From Paenibacillus sp. SZ31 (lineage in GTDB: Bacteria; Bacillota; Bacilli; Paenibacillales; Paenibacillaceae): a stretch of DNA of 64,000 bases. Where the stretch lies: contig NZ_JABBEA010000008.1 of assembly GCF_012912005.1 (NCBI RefSeq), positions 184,795-248,794 on the forward strand, given 5' to 3'. A program made the translations under genes and the position numbers. Numbering within the stretch: position 1 is the first letter of the stretch; each line of letters begins with the position of its first letter. Of this stretch, positions 45,790 to 56,639 are shown piece by piece. The notes beneath the pieces are model-generated. The model worked only from the letters and a program-made list of their open reading frames with translations, was not told the origin of the DNA and searched no databases.

Positions 45790-46527
45790 TTACGGCAAAA
45801 TGGCAAAAGACCGGACTGGGAAACCAGAAGCTTTCTCCGCTTTGGGTACAATATTGAAAATAACAGCGCCCTTGGCCGGCACCTGATCCAGATTCGTTAA
45901 CAGCTCAACTTGATATGTATCCTGGGCAAGTACATAATATTCTGCCAGAAGTGCTCCATTCTTCTGATAATCCACGGCTGAATCCGTGTCAAAGGTTTCG
46001 TGGCCAATGGCCTTTATTTTTCGTTCCTCAAATAAAAACATAAGCGCACTAACTGACCATCCCGGTGCATGACTGTTGCCCTCATCATCCTTGTTATCAA
46101 ATGCTTCATGGCTGGGCCAACGTTTGCTCCAGTCGGTACGTAAGGCTACGAAACTTCCAGCCTCTATCACACCATGCTCTCTTTCAAATTCAAGAATGTG
46201 CTCCACATCCAGTGTGAAATCCGGATTGTTCTGAACTTCAGCGGACTGGTCAATGACCACAAGCGGTAGTACAAGCTCCTTTAAACCCAATTCATCGAGA
46301 TAGCGGGTATCCCGAACGAAGTGAATCGGCGCATCAAGATGCGTCCCGTACTGACCCGGGAACCTGAAGCTCTGGGCAAAGAAACCTTGATCGTGATCAA
46401 ACAATGTATCGAATTGTGCTGCTTCAAATGCTGAAAAATGTGGAGAGTCTGGTCCAAATGTATGGGTCAGATCCACCCACTTCTTTTCTTTTAACAACTG
46501 AATGGCTTGAATGAGTTCGTTGGACAT
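45790..46527 (-). CDS. Cyclase/kynurenine formamidase-like metal hydrolase
   Basis: 245 residues of the PF04199 cyclase family. The metal-binding motif GQYGTHLDAPIHF (H63, D65, H69) is intact. Members hydrolyse N-formyl or lactone bonds (kynurenine formamidase, isatin hydrolase); the exact substrate is open. ATG 46527 with GAGGTGAT upstream. Divergent from a DJ-1/PfpI gene across a region containing a long palindrome. Confidence 0.85.
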   Translation of the reverse strand: MSNELIQAIQLLKEKKWVDLTHTFGPDSPHFSAFEAAQFDTLFDHDQGFFAQSFRFPGQYGTHLDAPIHFVRDTRYLDELGLKELVLPLVVIDQSAEVQNNPDFTLDVEHILEFEREHGVIEAGSFVALRTDWSKRWPSHEAFDNKDDEGNSHAPGWSVSALMFLFEERKIKAIGHETFDTDSAVDYQKNGALLAEYYVLAQDTYQVELLTNLDQVPAKGAVIFNIVPKAEKASGFPVRSFAILP

Positions 46528-46674
46528 CCTAATCACCTCATGCACAGAATGGAATAAATTTCTCCTATTATATCTTATTCCACTACAATTGGGGAGAAGT
46601 CCCTATATTGGTTGGCAGGGTCATGTCCCAATCTCACTTTTTCTATTGGCATATCTGTTAATTATCAAATTTAT

Positions 46675-46707
46675 AAACTTCACTGACCGTAGTTGTCAGT
46701 GAAGTTT
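46675..46707. promoter_or_regulatory. 13-bp perfect inverted repeat between divergent cyclase and PfpI genes
   Basis: AAACTTCACTGAC and GTCAGTGAAGTTT with a 7-bp spacer. A TATAAT lies 3 bp after it (46711-46716). No converging transcript needs a terminator here, so an operator for a dimeric repressor is the better reading. Confidence 0.55.
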
Positions 46708-46758
46708 ATTTATAATACAAGAGTAATCCATTCAATCATGAAAACAAAAGGAGCATGT

Positions 46759-47397
46759 ATGATGCAAACGAAGAACGTATATCTATATGTATTTGATACG
46801 ATGGCAGACTGGGAGGTAGGATATTTAACTGCTGAATTGAACTCGGGAAGGTATTTCAGGAAAGAGTTCAAGCCTTTACAGGTCGTAACCGTAGGTGTAG
46901 ATAAACATCCGGTAACTACCATGGGCGGATTGAACATCCTTCCTCATATTTCTATTGATGAATGTACATTGAAAGGTGACGACGTCATCATTCTTCCAGG
47001 AGGAAACACCTGGATGGACACCATCCATGACCCCCTATTGAAAAAAGTTACTGCCTCTATAGAAGAAGGTACGGTTATTGCCGCCATATGTGGTGCTACC
47101 GTTGGACTTGCAAAAATGGGGTTACTGAACTCCAAGCAGCATACAAGCAATGATTTAGAATACCTGAAGATGATATGTCCTAACTATACTGGAGAAACAT
47201 ATTATGAAACGGAGCCAGCAGTAACCGATGGAAATGTAGTTACTGCATCAGGCATAGCTCCGTTAGAATTTACGATGCATGTACTGAAGAGACTGGATGT
47301 TTTTGCACCAGAAACATTACAGGCCTGGTACAATCTGTATCAGACTCATCAGCCAAAATACTTCTACGAGTTAATGAATTCTATTGCACCTGAATAA
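46759..47397 (+). CDS. DJ-1/PfpI-family protein
   Basis: 212 residues. Flavodoxin-like fold with the nucleophile-elbow cysteine in AAICGATVG (C111) and VIILPGGN. The family includes glutamine amidotransferase-like regulators, chaperones and glyoxalases; similar short proteins are often annotated as YdeA-like. AAAGGAG precedes ATG 46759. Its end overlaps the convergent oxidoreductase by 17 bp. Confidence 0.88.
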   Translation: MMQTKNVYLYVFDTMADWEVGYLTAELNSGRYFRKEFKPLQVVTVGVDKHPVTTMGGLNILPHISIDECTLKGDDVIILPGGNTWMDTIHDPLLKKVTASIEEGTVIAAICGATVGLAKMGLLNSKQHTSNDLEYLKMICPNYTGETYYETEPAVTDGNVVTASGIAPLEFTMHVLKRLDVFAPETLQAWYNLYQTHQPKYFYELMNSIAPE

Positions 47398-48307
47398 CAA
47401 GTTTCCCTCGGGTATGATGGGTTTCACTCTTCTTATGTGCTTCCCTTACTCCCTGTTGAGTTAGCGGGTACGTTCCATCAATAATCGATTTGAGCTTACC
47501 TTCCGCAACCAGTTCAGCCAACTGATCCAGTTGATCCCCTTTGGGCTCCATCATGAAGACGTTGGCTGTTACTCCAGCCTCCTTGGCAAGCTTCTCATCC
47601 GGTTGTTCCACCAAGGATACCAGATGCCCACCAGACTTCACCACCTTGAAGCTGTCGCGCTGAATGTCGCCGCCCATCGTGTCCAGTACAACATCATAAC
47701 CGGAGAGAATCTCCGAGAAATCTTCTTTTTTATAATTGATAAAAAGATCCACACCCAACGAGCGAAGCAATGCTTCGTTCGATTCACTCGCCGTGGACGC
47801 CACTTCAGCGCCGAGGGACTTGGCAATCTGAATGGCATATGTTCCCACACCACCTGCGCCAGCATGGATGAGCACCTTCTGTCCTTTGGCTAACCGTCCA
47901 TGATCCACAAGGGCCTGCCAGGCCGTCATCGCAGCCAGCGGGATCGCTGCCGCTTCCTCGAAACTCAGTTTCTCCGGTATACGGGCAATAATATCCGCAT
48001 CGACAGCAACATATTCTGCATAGGTCCCGAATTGACGCGGACGCGCAAACACCCGATCACCTTCTCTGAACCTGATGACATTCGAGCCAACTTCAGCCAC
48101 CGTGCCAGCAACATCGCCACCCAAAATCAACGGAAAATTCTCCGCTGCCTCTTTCATATCGCCTTGTCTGATTTTGAAGTCCACCGGGTTCACCGACGTG
48201 GCATGCGTTCGAATTAGCACCTGATTCACTCCACACGCCGGCTTGGCTACTTCCTGTTCCTTCAATTGTTCCGCTCCACCAAATTCCTCAATCACAATTG
48301 CTTTCAT
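47381..48307 (-). CDS. NADP-dependent zinc-less alcohol dehydrogenase/quinone oxidoreductase
   Basis: 308 residues, medium-chain dehydrogenase fold: GroES-like N-terminus (SVNPVDFKIRQG) and a Rossmann domain (VLIHAGAGGVGTYAIQIAKSLGA). No structural or catalytic zinc cysteines, so quinone-oxidoreductase type. ATG 48307 chosen to match the family start MKAIV. Substrate unknown. Confidence 0.9.
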   Translation of the reverse strand: MKAIVIEEFGGAEQLKEQEVAKPACGVNQVLIRTHATSVNPVDFKIRQGDMKEAAENFPLILGGDVAGTVAEVGSNVIRFREGDRVFARPRQFGTYAEYVAVDADIIARIPEKLSFEEAAAIPLAAMTAWQALVDHGRLAKGQKVLIHAGAGGVGTYAIQIAKSLGAEVASTASESNEALLRSLGVDLFINYKKEDFSEILSGYDVVLDTMGGDIQRDSFKVVKSGGHLVSLVEQPDEKLAKEAGVTANVFMMEPKGDQLDQLAELVAEGKLKSIIDGTYPLTQQGVREAHKKSETHHTRGKLVIQVQ

Positions 48308-48502
48308 TAGAGATCCCAGCCTTTCCATTGGATTATCGTTATGCTCTCTCCCTTCATTACCCTTTCCCGGCGATCACTTGACCTATTCATTCAAGAATTC
48401 AAAGAAGGTGGTGCTCACATTTCAGTTCAAGAACCATGATATAATGTCGATTATCGATTAGGTTTAACCTTTACCCAATAACTAAACAAGCGAGGTAACA
48501 CG

Positions 48503-49381
48503 ATGGAAGTAGAAGTCAGTACATTACATTCATTTTCGGACAAGGTTCTTGGCGGAAACCCCGCAGGCGTTGTTCTACAAGCAGCGCATTTATCTGAATC
48601 CCAGATGCAGGAGATTGCCAGACAAGTCGGTTTTTCAGAGACAGCATTTGTTATGCCGTCGGATCAGGCTGATTTCAAAGTGCGTTACTTCACCCCAAGT
48701 GATGAAGTCGATCTATGCGGGCATGCAACAATTGCTTTATTTTATCTAATGAAGACACAGCAGCTCGTTGATGTTGGTACATATACATTAGAGACACTGG
48801 CGGGAATTCTTGAGGTTGTTATCGAAATCAATGGAGAAGTCTATCTGTCTCAGACGCTGCCGGAGTTTGGGAAGATCGTGGATCGACAGCAGATTGCCGA
48901 TTCGTTACGTATTTCTATGGCGGATCTGAATGCCGAACTACCTGTACAGATCGTATCTACCGGACTACCCGATATCCTGATAGCCGTTAAAGATAATGAT
49001 GTTCTGACCAAAATCGACCCTGACTTCCAGCGTATCACTGAAATATGTAAGGCTCATCATGCCGTAGGTTATCACGTGTTTACACTCGAATCAGATGATA
49101 TGGACGTTCTGGCAGAATGCCGTAATTTTGCACCGCTTTATGATATACCGGAAGAGAGCGCAACGGGCACATCCAATGGTGCAATGCTCTGTTATTTATC
49201 CCAGTACAACCAGCTTACATATCCTCATCTTCACACGTACACGATTAGACAAGGGTATACCATGAACCGCCCCTCCGAGATCCGAGCCAGATTAACGCTG
49301 GGCAGCTCTAATGAAATCACTCAGATTCAGGTTGGCGGTAGCGCCGTTCATATCGAAAATATCCTAATTCACCTCCCATAG
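48503..49381 (+). CDS. PhzF-family isomerase
   Basis: 292 residues with the PhzF opening (STLHSFSDKVLGGNPAGVVL), the catalytic glutamate region GFSETAFV and the DLCGHATIAL motif. The family is related to diaminopimelate epimerase and phenazine isomerase. No phenazine genes are near, so it is probably a general PhzF-like enzyme. GAGGTAAC before the ATG. Its end overlaps the convergent hydrolase by 13 bp. Confidence 0.9.
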   Translation: MEVEVSTLHSFSDKVLGGNPAGVVLQAAHLSESQMQEIARQVGFSETAFVMPSDQADFKVRYFTPSDEVDLCGHATIALFYLMKTQQLVDVGTYTLETLAGILEVVIEINGEVYLSQTLPEFGKIVDRQQIADSLRISMADLNAELPVQIVSTGLPDILIAVKDNDVLTKIDPDFQRITEICKAHHAVGYHVFTLESDDMDVLAECRNFAPLYDIPEESATGTSNGAMLCYLSQYNQLTYPHLHTYTIRQGYTMNRPSEIRARLTLGSSNEITQIQVGGSAVHIENILIHLP

Positions 49382-50328
49382 TGGGAGGTGTTTTCCAAAA
49401 ATCGTAGCACCGCCGCCTCCAATTGCTTCAGCCCTGGTTGCTCTATCGGGAAGTGGCCTGAACCCTCCAAGATCACACATTCCTTGTCCACCACCAGACG
49501 ATCAAAAAAAGATTGGCTGAACCGGATCGGTGTCATGGGGTCCAATTCAGGGTGAACCAACAGGACCGGACACTGGCTGAACTGTTCCGGGCTTACCTCC
49601 GGCTCCTTATTAAGGAATGTCCTTAATAGTTCCAACGGAATACGTGTGGCTGCCGCTTGTAGATCATTCATTATAAGCCGGGTTAAGTCCTTGTTATTGG
49701 TAATCAGTTGCATCCGGGATACCTGCTTGACCGAAATGCGTACGTGATCCAGTGGACCGGGGAACAGATCCATCATACGTTTTCCCACACGGCTCACCAG
49801 ACGATTCGGCGCAAGCTGATCGCGCATTTTCGGATTACTGGTGTCTACAAATGTAGTTGCGATCAAACCCTTAACACGCTTGCTGCGTGCACTGGTGTGA
49901 TAGGCAAGCATACCTCCGATGCTACTTCCCAATACAACGATTGGCTTGCCGTCATTCTGGTATTCCCGTTCGATGAGTGAAACAAGCAGCTCTATCCATA
50001 GTTCGTAGTTGATACGTGTACCAGACATTGCATAACTTAACCCATACGGCGGAAGATCTGGCGATACCACCTCGTATCCATGTCGCTGCAACATGCGGGC
50101 ATACGGGGCGAGCAACCTGCCATTGCCTCCCGCACCGTGTATAAACAAAATTTTGATCGAAGACTCAGGCGCAGGTAATCGATCAATATGTAGATGAACC
50201 CCATTCGATTCCCACCATTCTTCTTCAGGAGCTGAATGATCTTCCAGCCTGACTTCTTCCGGGAAAAAATCCTGATACTGTTTCCAATAGGGATGTGTTA
50301 TCTGATAGGAAGGCAAACTTTTTTTCAT
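49369..50328 (-). CDS. Alpha/beta hydrolase
   Basis: 319 residues. Oxyanion region LFIHGAGGNG, nucleophile elbow VLGSSIGGMLA (serine), late histidine in LEGSGHFPIEQPG. ATG 50328 with AGAGGAGA 9 bp upstream. Cytoplasmic; substrate unknown. Confidence 0.88.
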   Translation of the reverse strand: MKKSLPSYQITHPYWKQYQDFFPEEVRLEDHSAPEEEWWESNGVHLHIDRLPAPESSIKILFIHGAGGNGRLLAPYARMLQRHGYEVVSPDLPPYGLSYAMSGTRINYELWIELLVSLIEREYQNDGKPIVVLGSSIGGMLAYHTSARSKRVKGLIATTFVDTSNPKMRDQLAPNRLVSRVGKRMMDLFPGPLDHVRISVKQVSRMQLITNNKDLTRLIMNDLQAAATRIPLELLRTFLNKEPEVSPEQFSQCPVLLVHPELDPMTPIRFSQSFFDRLVVDKECVILEGSGHFPIEQPGLKQLEAAVLRFLENTSHYGR

Positions 50329-50359
50329 GCGATACATTCTCCTCTTTTCGTATACAAAA

Positions 50360-50382
50360 AAAGCCGTACAATGTACGACTTT
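50360..50382 (-). terminator. Terminator of the expansin gene
   Basis: AAAGCCGTACA / TGTACGACTTT stem followed on the minus strand by eight T. Confidence 0.8.
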
Positions 50383-50437
50383 TCGTTATAAACCGTCTAT
50401 GACCATACTTCTTTATTATAACACCTTCATATATCTG

Positions 50438-51157
50438 TCAATCGGGAAATTGTACATTACCCGGTACGATATATGCACCACCCGATCCATCATTAGGCAG
50501 AGCCGGGATCGTGTCATTCAATATCTGACCGCGAATATCGGTAATACGAACGTTCAGTTTTTCTTTGCCTAGTCCAGTTCCGAGGAAATGATTATAGTCC
50601 TGCTTTTCAAGATTGAGCCACGTACCATCCTTCTGTTTCACTTCGAACTTCAGCACCGGATACTTATGATTGCGGACCTGAATGGCTGCCCACCACTGAC
50701 TGCTGCCTTCCTTGATCCGATAGGAGACGTTGCCTTGAATTGGAGCTTTGACCACTTTCCAGCTGATATTGATTTTGCCTGCCTTCGGGTCACCGATCAG
50801 GTTAAAGGCATTCGGCGAGAGATCCAGCGCTCCACTAGCGCCCTCTGGATAGAGGTCTGTTACATAGACGGTTGTTTTGCCTTTAGGTCCCTGTACTTCA
50901 AGATAGGCCCCCGCCAATGCAGCTTTGACGCCATTATAATTGAGCTGGAATGGATTAAGTGCAGTGATCTTCATGTCTGCCGGGATGGGATCAAGCAACA
51001 CTGCACCTCCTGAGTAGCCTGAGCCCGTATACGTCGCGTAACCCTGATATGTATCATTCCATGCAGCAGATGCAGGTAAAGCAAATAATACGAGACTGAG
51101 CAATAACCCTGTACCGGCCCATTTTAACCGTTGAAATCTACTTTTCTTGTTCATCAA
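50438..51157 (-). CDS. yoaJ: Bacterial expansin (YoaJ/EXLX1 type)
   Basis: 239 residues with a Sec signal peptide (cut near ASAAWN). It follows Bacillus subtilis EXLX1 closely from memory: domain 1 GYATYTGSGYSGGAVLLDPIPADM with the essential aspartate in YVTDLYPEG, and domain 2 SSQWWAAIQVRNHKYPV with the surface tryptophans for cellulose binding, ending YIVPGNVQFPD. Expansins loosen plant cell walls without hydrolysis and help root colonisation. Single gene. Confidence 0.95.
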   Translation of the reverse strand: MMNKKSRFQRLKWAGTGLLLSLVLFALPASAAWNDTYQGYATYTGSGYSGGAVLLDPIPADMKITALNPFQLNYNGVKAALAGAYLEVQGPKGKTTVYVTDLYPEGASGALDLSPNAFNLIGDPKAGKINISWKVVKAPIQGNVSYRIKEGSSQWWAAIQVRNHKYPVLKFEVKQKDGTWLNLEKQDYNHFLGTGLGKEKLNVRITDIRGQILNDTIPALPNDGSGGAYIVPGNVQFPD

Positions 51158-51383
51158 CTATTCCTCCTCGTCCGTTCTCGTGTAAATGGTTAGTTCAACT
51201 ACTAGATTTGAATATAGCATTATTTTACATAATAACTGTTTATTTTCAATCCATTTCTACCAAATCGCATCCAAAGTCCTGCCTCAGGACTTGAACATTC
51301 ACGACCACGCACAAGATATGGATACATACCATAAATTGGTGAAATGAGTATTATAACAAGGTTGTACTGGGTCAATTCCCAAT
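51158..51383 (-). other. Upstream region of the expansin gene, no gene seen
   Basis: AT-rich stretch. On the minus strand an extended -10 (TGCTATATT, complement of 51211-51219) is the likely expansin promoter. Nothing else identifiable before the terminator of the antiporter operon. Confidence 0.4.
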
Positions 51384-51391
51384 AAAAAAAA

Positions 51392-51433
51392 CGCCACACC
51401 CTGGAGTGATTTCTCTCTCCAAAAGGTGTGACG
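51392..51433 (-). terminator. Terminator of the Gre-like/KhtT/KhtU operon
   Basis: CGCCACACC / GGTGTGACG outer stem with inner GGAG/CTCC pairing and an eight-T run on the minus strand. Confidence 0.85.
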
Positions 51434-51490
51434 CCCTATTAAACACTACGGTCAGAATTCCCGATCTGTCTAAGGACAGCCAGTGTTCGA

Positions 51491-52696
51491 CTAACCCGTT
51501 TCCCTTCGTTTCATCCGCTTCCTTAGACGCTCATACTGAGCATAGATCCGCGGAGATTCTTTGGTTAGGATAGGTCCCAGCACAGCCAGAATTAACACAT
51601 ATAATACGGCAAACGATTGGATGGACGCCATCAGTCCTCCGGCCTTGCCGATGTTCGCCATGATAATGGAGAATTCGCCCCGGGAGACCAGGGTAAAGCC
51701 CACATTCAACGAGGCCTTTGGACTCATTCCAGCCAATCTGCCAGCGATCATGCCTGCACCATAGTTACTGGCGATCGTCAGAATAACAGCAATAATCGTC
51801 ATGCCCACAGCTCCGCCAAGTGATGACGGCTCAATGGTCAGGCCAAAGCTGAAGAAGAAAATCGCACCAAAAAAATCTTTGAAAGGCATGATCTGATGCT
51901 CAATCCGACTCACATGTCTTGATTCGCCCAACACAAGCCCCATCATCAAAGCCCCGATTGCTTCGGCTACATGAAGTGTCTCCGAGAAACCTGCCACCAG
52001 GAAGAGCAGTGTCATGACAGTAAGCAGAAATAACTCCGATGATTTAATGTTCAGTGCCTTATCAATATATTTGATGCTTTTCCTGCCGATGATCAGGAAA
52101 AGCACAATGAACAGCAACGCAGATAGGGACACCAGCAGGACACTCAAGAATGAAGTTGCCCCGCTGAGCACAAGTCCGGTCAGAATCGAGATATGAATCG
52201 CGATGAACAAATCATCAAACATGATCATACCCATAATAATCTCTGTCTCCGGGTTCGCTGTGCGTTTCAGATCTACGAGCACTTTAGCCACGATGGCTGT
52301 AGAAGAACTGGTCATGATGCCACATACAACGAGTGTCTCCTGGAGCGGCAGATTCATGAACCAGCCCAGTAGCAGACCCGAGACAAAATTAAGGCCTACA
52401 TAGAACATGCCCCCGGTCAGAATGGCTTTGCCAGACTTTAATAGACGGGAGACGGAGAATTCCAGACCCAGATAAAATAACAAAAACAAAATGCCAAGTC
52501 TGCCCATAAATTCAATAAAGGTCGAACTTTCGATAAAACGTAAATCCACAATCCCGATCTGTGGTGCATGTGGTCCTACAGCCATACCAATCAGTATATA
52601 GAAAGGAATGACCGAAAAACGTAATCGTGAAGATATCAGCCCCGTAAGTGTAATCAGCGCAACGGCAATTCCCACTTCGAATATGAGCATATCCAT
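51491..52696 (-). CDS. khtU: Monovalent cation/proton antiporter, KhtU-like (CPA2)
   Basis: 401 residues with about 12 helices and no C-terminal nucleotide-binding domain. GPHAPQIGIVDLRFI, LFLLFYLGLEFS and FDDLFIAIHIS are CPA2 landmarks. Works with KhtT (downstream of the Gre-like gene, start 53206) as a K+/NH4+ efflux antiporter, as in B. subtilis KhtTU. Four bp after the khtT stop. Confidence 0.88.
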   Translation of the reverse strand: MDMLIFEVGIAVALITLTGLISSRLRFSVIPFYILIGMAVGPHAPQIGIVDLRFIESSTFIEFMGRLGILFLLFYLGLEFSVSRLLKSGKAILTGGMFYVGLNFVSGLLLGWFMNLPLQETLVVCGIMTSSSTAIVAKVLVDLKRTANPETEIIMGMIMFDDLFIAIHISILTGLVLSGATSFLSVLLVSLSALLFIVLFLIIGRKSIKYIDKALNIKSSELFLLTVMTLLFLVAGFSETLHVAEAIGALMMGLVLGESRHVSRIEHQIMPFKDFFGAIFFFSFGLTIEPSSLGGAVGMTIIAVILTIASNYGAGMIAGRLAGMSPKASLNVGFTLVSRGEFSIIMANIGKAGGLMASIQSFAVLYVLILAVLGPILTKESPRIYAQYERLRKRMKRRETG

Positions 52697-52699
52697 AGG

Positions 52700-53206
52700 C
52701 TAAGTCCGTCCATCAGTCAACAATTGTTTGAGCTGTTTGATCTGATTCCGTTCACCGGCAACCACAACTGTAGCTCCAGCGGTAAAAACGTAATCCGGAC
52801 CGGGATTAAATTGCTTTTCCCTGTCCTTAGTCACAACAGCCAGAATAACGGCCCCCGTAGCCTGCCGAATATCCAGTTCCCCAATCGTCATGCCTATGCT
52901 TGCCGCGTGAGGCTCAATTCGGAGCCATTCAATTAAGAGCCCTTCAAGCATCACTTCACGTTCATTCTGAAACTGAGGTTTGTAGGTCATACCACCAACG
53001 ATAGCGGCAACCGCACGGGCTTCATCATCGTCCAAGGTAACCAGAGATACCATATCACCCAGCTCTTCAGGCGTATCCCCTGACTCCATATGGAACAGGT
53101 CACGTCGCTCGTCGTTATGAATCACAATGACCAGGTGCTCACCACTGCGGGTATGCAGCCAATATTTACGTCCAATCCCTGGCAGGTCTGTCTCTTTAAA
53201 GTGCAT
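52700..53206 (-). CDS. khtT: KhtT-like regulatory subunit with TrkA-C domain
   Basis: 168 residues. A small N-terminal domain (FKETDLPGIGRKYW) and a C-terminal RCK_C/TrkA-C domain (GLLIEWLRIEPHAASIGMTIGELDIR and GPDYVFTAGATVVVAG). In B. subtilis KhtT binds c-di-AMP and gates KhtU. ATG 53206 follows GGGGGTG; the start overlaps the end of the preceding gene. Confidence 0.9.
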   Translation of the reverse strand: MHFKETDLPGIGRKYWLHTRSGEHLVIVIHNDERRDLFHMESGDTPEELGDMVSLVTLDDDEARAVAAIVGGMTYKPQFQNEREVMLEGLLIEWLRIEPHAASIGMTIGELDIRQATGAVILAVVTKDREKQFNPGPDYVFTAGATVVVAGERNQIKQLKQLLTDGRT

Positions 53207-53669
53207 GATCTGCACCCCCTAAGGCCAACCCGTTCAAGGTTTCGCTCTTCAGCTCAATTCCCGTGATGCGTATCCTCATCGAGCCTGATGGCGTATGAAC
53301 AGACCGCACTTCCCCTTTACTGCCAAGCAGTAATTGACTCCCTACCGGGGAGAGAAAAGAAATACGCCCCTCATCCGGATCCGTATCATCTGGCATGACA
53401 ATCATGAACGAATCGGACGTATGAAAATCGATGTATTCAAAATCAATATGGCTGCCGATCAATACAGCCGAGTCCAGATCTTCATCAGGACCGAGGAGCA
53501 GTTTTTCCACATAGTGCGTATACGCCAACAGCTGTTTTTCCAACTGTATTCGCTCCGGATCACGCACGTCGAAATAGGCGTCGAGAAATGTTCTTTTCTC
53601 TTCACCCAATGTAAATAGCTGGCTCACCAGCTTCTCTCTGCAATTTTGGCGGGAAGTCCTATGGTTCAT
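53196..53669 (-). CDS. GreA/GreB C-terminal-domain protein coupled to khtTU
   Basis: 157 residues. The C-terminal half resembles the FKBP-like domain of Gre factors (GRISFLSPVGSQLLLGSKGEVRSVHTPSGSMRIRITGIE). The N-terminal half is helical but lacks the full coiled-coil tip acidic pair of true GreA, so it is more Rnk/Gre-like than a cleavage factor. ATG 53669 with AGGGGG upstream; overlaps khtT by 11 bp. An RNA-polymerase-binding role linked to potassium stress is inference. Confidence 0.72.
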   Translation of the reverse strand: MNHRTSRQNCREKLVSQLFTLGEEKRTFLDAYFDVRDPERIQLEKQLLAYTHYVEKLLLGPDEDLDSAVLIGSHIDFEYIDFHTSDSFMIVMPDDTDPDEGRISFLSPVGSQLLLGSKGEVRSVHTPSGSMRIRITGIELKSETLNGLALGGADHAL

Positions 53670-55443
<1,774 letters not shown>

Positions 55444-55500
55444 TTTAAATACAGAATAATATGGAGAAATTCCTGAATAACGGAAGGATTCTCCACGATC

Positions 55501-55538
55501 AAAGGGCGTTCCCATGTAATTTGGGAAACGTCCTTTTT
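55501..55538 (+). terminator. Terminator of gdhA
   Basis: AAAGGGCGTTCCCA pairs with TGGGAAACGTCCTTT (one bulge), followed by CTTTTTCCTT. Confidence 0.85.
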
Positions 55539-55629
55539 CCTTATCATCAATTGATCTAATCCCAGGGCAATGGTAAAGTGGTACTGACGTAATTTCATCT
55601 ATGTGTACTATTATAAGGAAGTGTTTACA

Positions 55630-56484
55630 TTGTCTAACCAACCATTTGCCAGCACTGCGAGTCCTCATCTTAGCGCAGACTGTGAGCAATGTTTTGGCCT
55701 GTGCTGTGTTGCCTTGCCCTATGGCAAGTCATCTGACTTTGCTTTTGATAAAGCCAGCGGCACACCCTGTCCCAATCTGCGCACGGACAATCGCTGCGGT
55801 ATCCATACCCAGCTTCGGCAGAAAGGGTTCAAAGGCTGCACGGTATACGACTGTTTCGGAGCTGGACAGAAGCTGTCCCAAGTGACCTACGCGGGCAAAG
55901 ATTGGCGTGATCATCCAGAGACTGCAAACGAGATGTTCGATTGTCTGCCTGCCTTGCGACAACTTCACGAGTTGCTCAGTTATATGAAGGAAATGATGAT
56001 GAGACCGGAGACGTCATTCCTTCACTCGGCATTTGGTGAGTTATATGAGGAGATTGAGCACTTGAGCAATCTGGAGCCTGCGGCTCTTCTCCTTCTGGAC
56101 ATCGCCAATTATCGGTCCAGTGTGAATCAACTGCTGGTTCAGGCGAGTGAAATGGTACGCGCGAATGTTCCACCCACCGCTCATGGACAAGGGAAGTCGA
56201 AGAAGAGTAAAAAACGTACCGGAAGTGACTTTTTTGGTGCCAATTTAAAAGGGGCTGACCTGCGGGGCGCAAGCTTCCGGGGGGCTTTAATGATCGCGGC
56301 CGACCTCCGAAATGCAGATACACGAAATGCGGATTGGATTGGCGCAGACTTGCGGGATACGGATCTGGGCGATGCAGACCTGAGAGGTGGCATCTTCCTG
56401 ACGCAATCGCAGATTAATGCAGCCAAAGGTAATGTGAATACCAAGTTGCCGGATCATCTTAACATTCCCTCACACTGGGTGTAG
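55630..56484 (+). CDS. Pentapeptide-repeat protein with N-terminal cysteine cluster
   Basis: 284 residues. N-terminal Cys-rich motif (DCEQCFGLCC, then TPCPNL and RCGIH) could bind zinc or an Fe-S cluster. The C-terminus is a right-handed beta-helix of pentapeptide repeats (FFGANLKGADLRGASFRGAL, ADLRNADTRNADWIGADLRD). TTG 55630 with AAGGAAGTG upstream. Cytoplasmic. Related proteins in Bacilli are uncharacterised; a resistance role as in Qnr is not supported by the sequence alone. Confidence 0.85.
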   Translation: MSNQPFASTASPHLSADCEQCFGLCCVALPYGKSSDFAFDKASGTPCPNLRTDNRCGIHTQLRQKGFKGCTVYDCFGAGQKLSQVTYAGKDWRDHPETANEMFDCLPALRQLHELLSYMKEMMMRPETSFLHSAFGELYEEIEHLSNLEPAALLLLDIANYRSSVNQLLVQASEMVRANVPPTAHGQGKSKKSKKRTGSDFFGANLKGADLRGASFRGALMIAADLRNADTRNADWIGADLRDTDLGDADLRGGIFLTQSQINAAKGNVNTKLPDHLNIPSHWV

Positions 56485-56574
56485 GGTGCCATTTCCGCAA
56501 GAGCATGAGCAGGAATATAACCAGCAATGTACCTTGCTAATTCATACGAATGTATGAAACGTATACAGAAAAAA

Positions 56575-56610
56575 AACAGCTCGTCCTATATATCCAAGGA
56601 CGAGCTGTTT
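56575..56610. terminator. Bidirectional terminator
   Basis: AACAGCTCGTCCT / AGGACGAGCTGTT perfect stem, A-run on one side and T-run on the other strand; ends ddh and probably the pentapeptide gene. Confidence 0.85.
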
Positions 56611-56639
56611 GTTATACAAATCACAGGAATGAATCAGAA

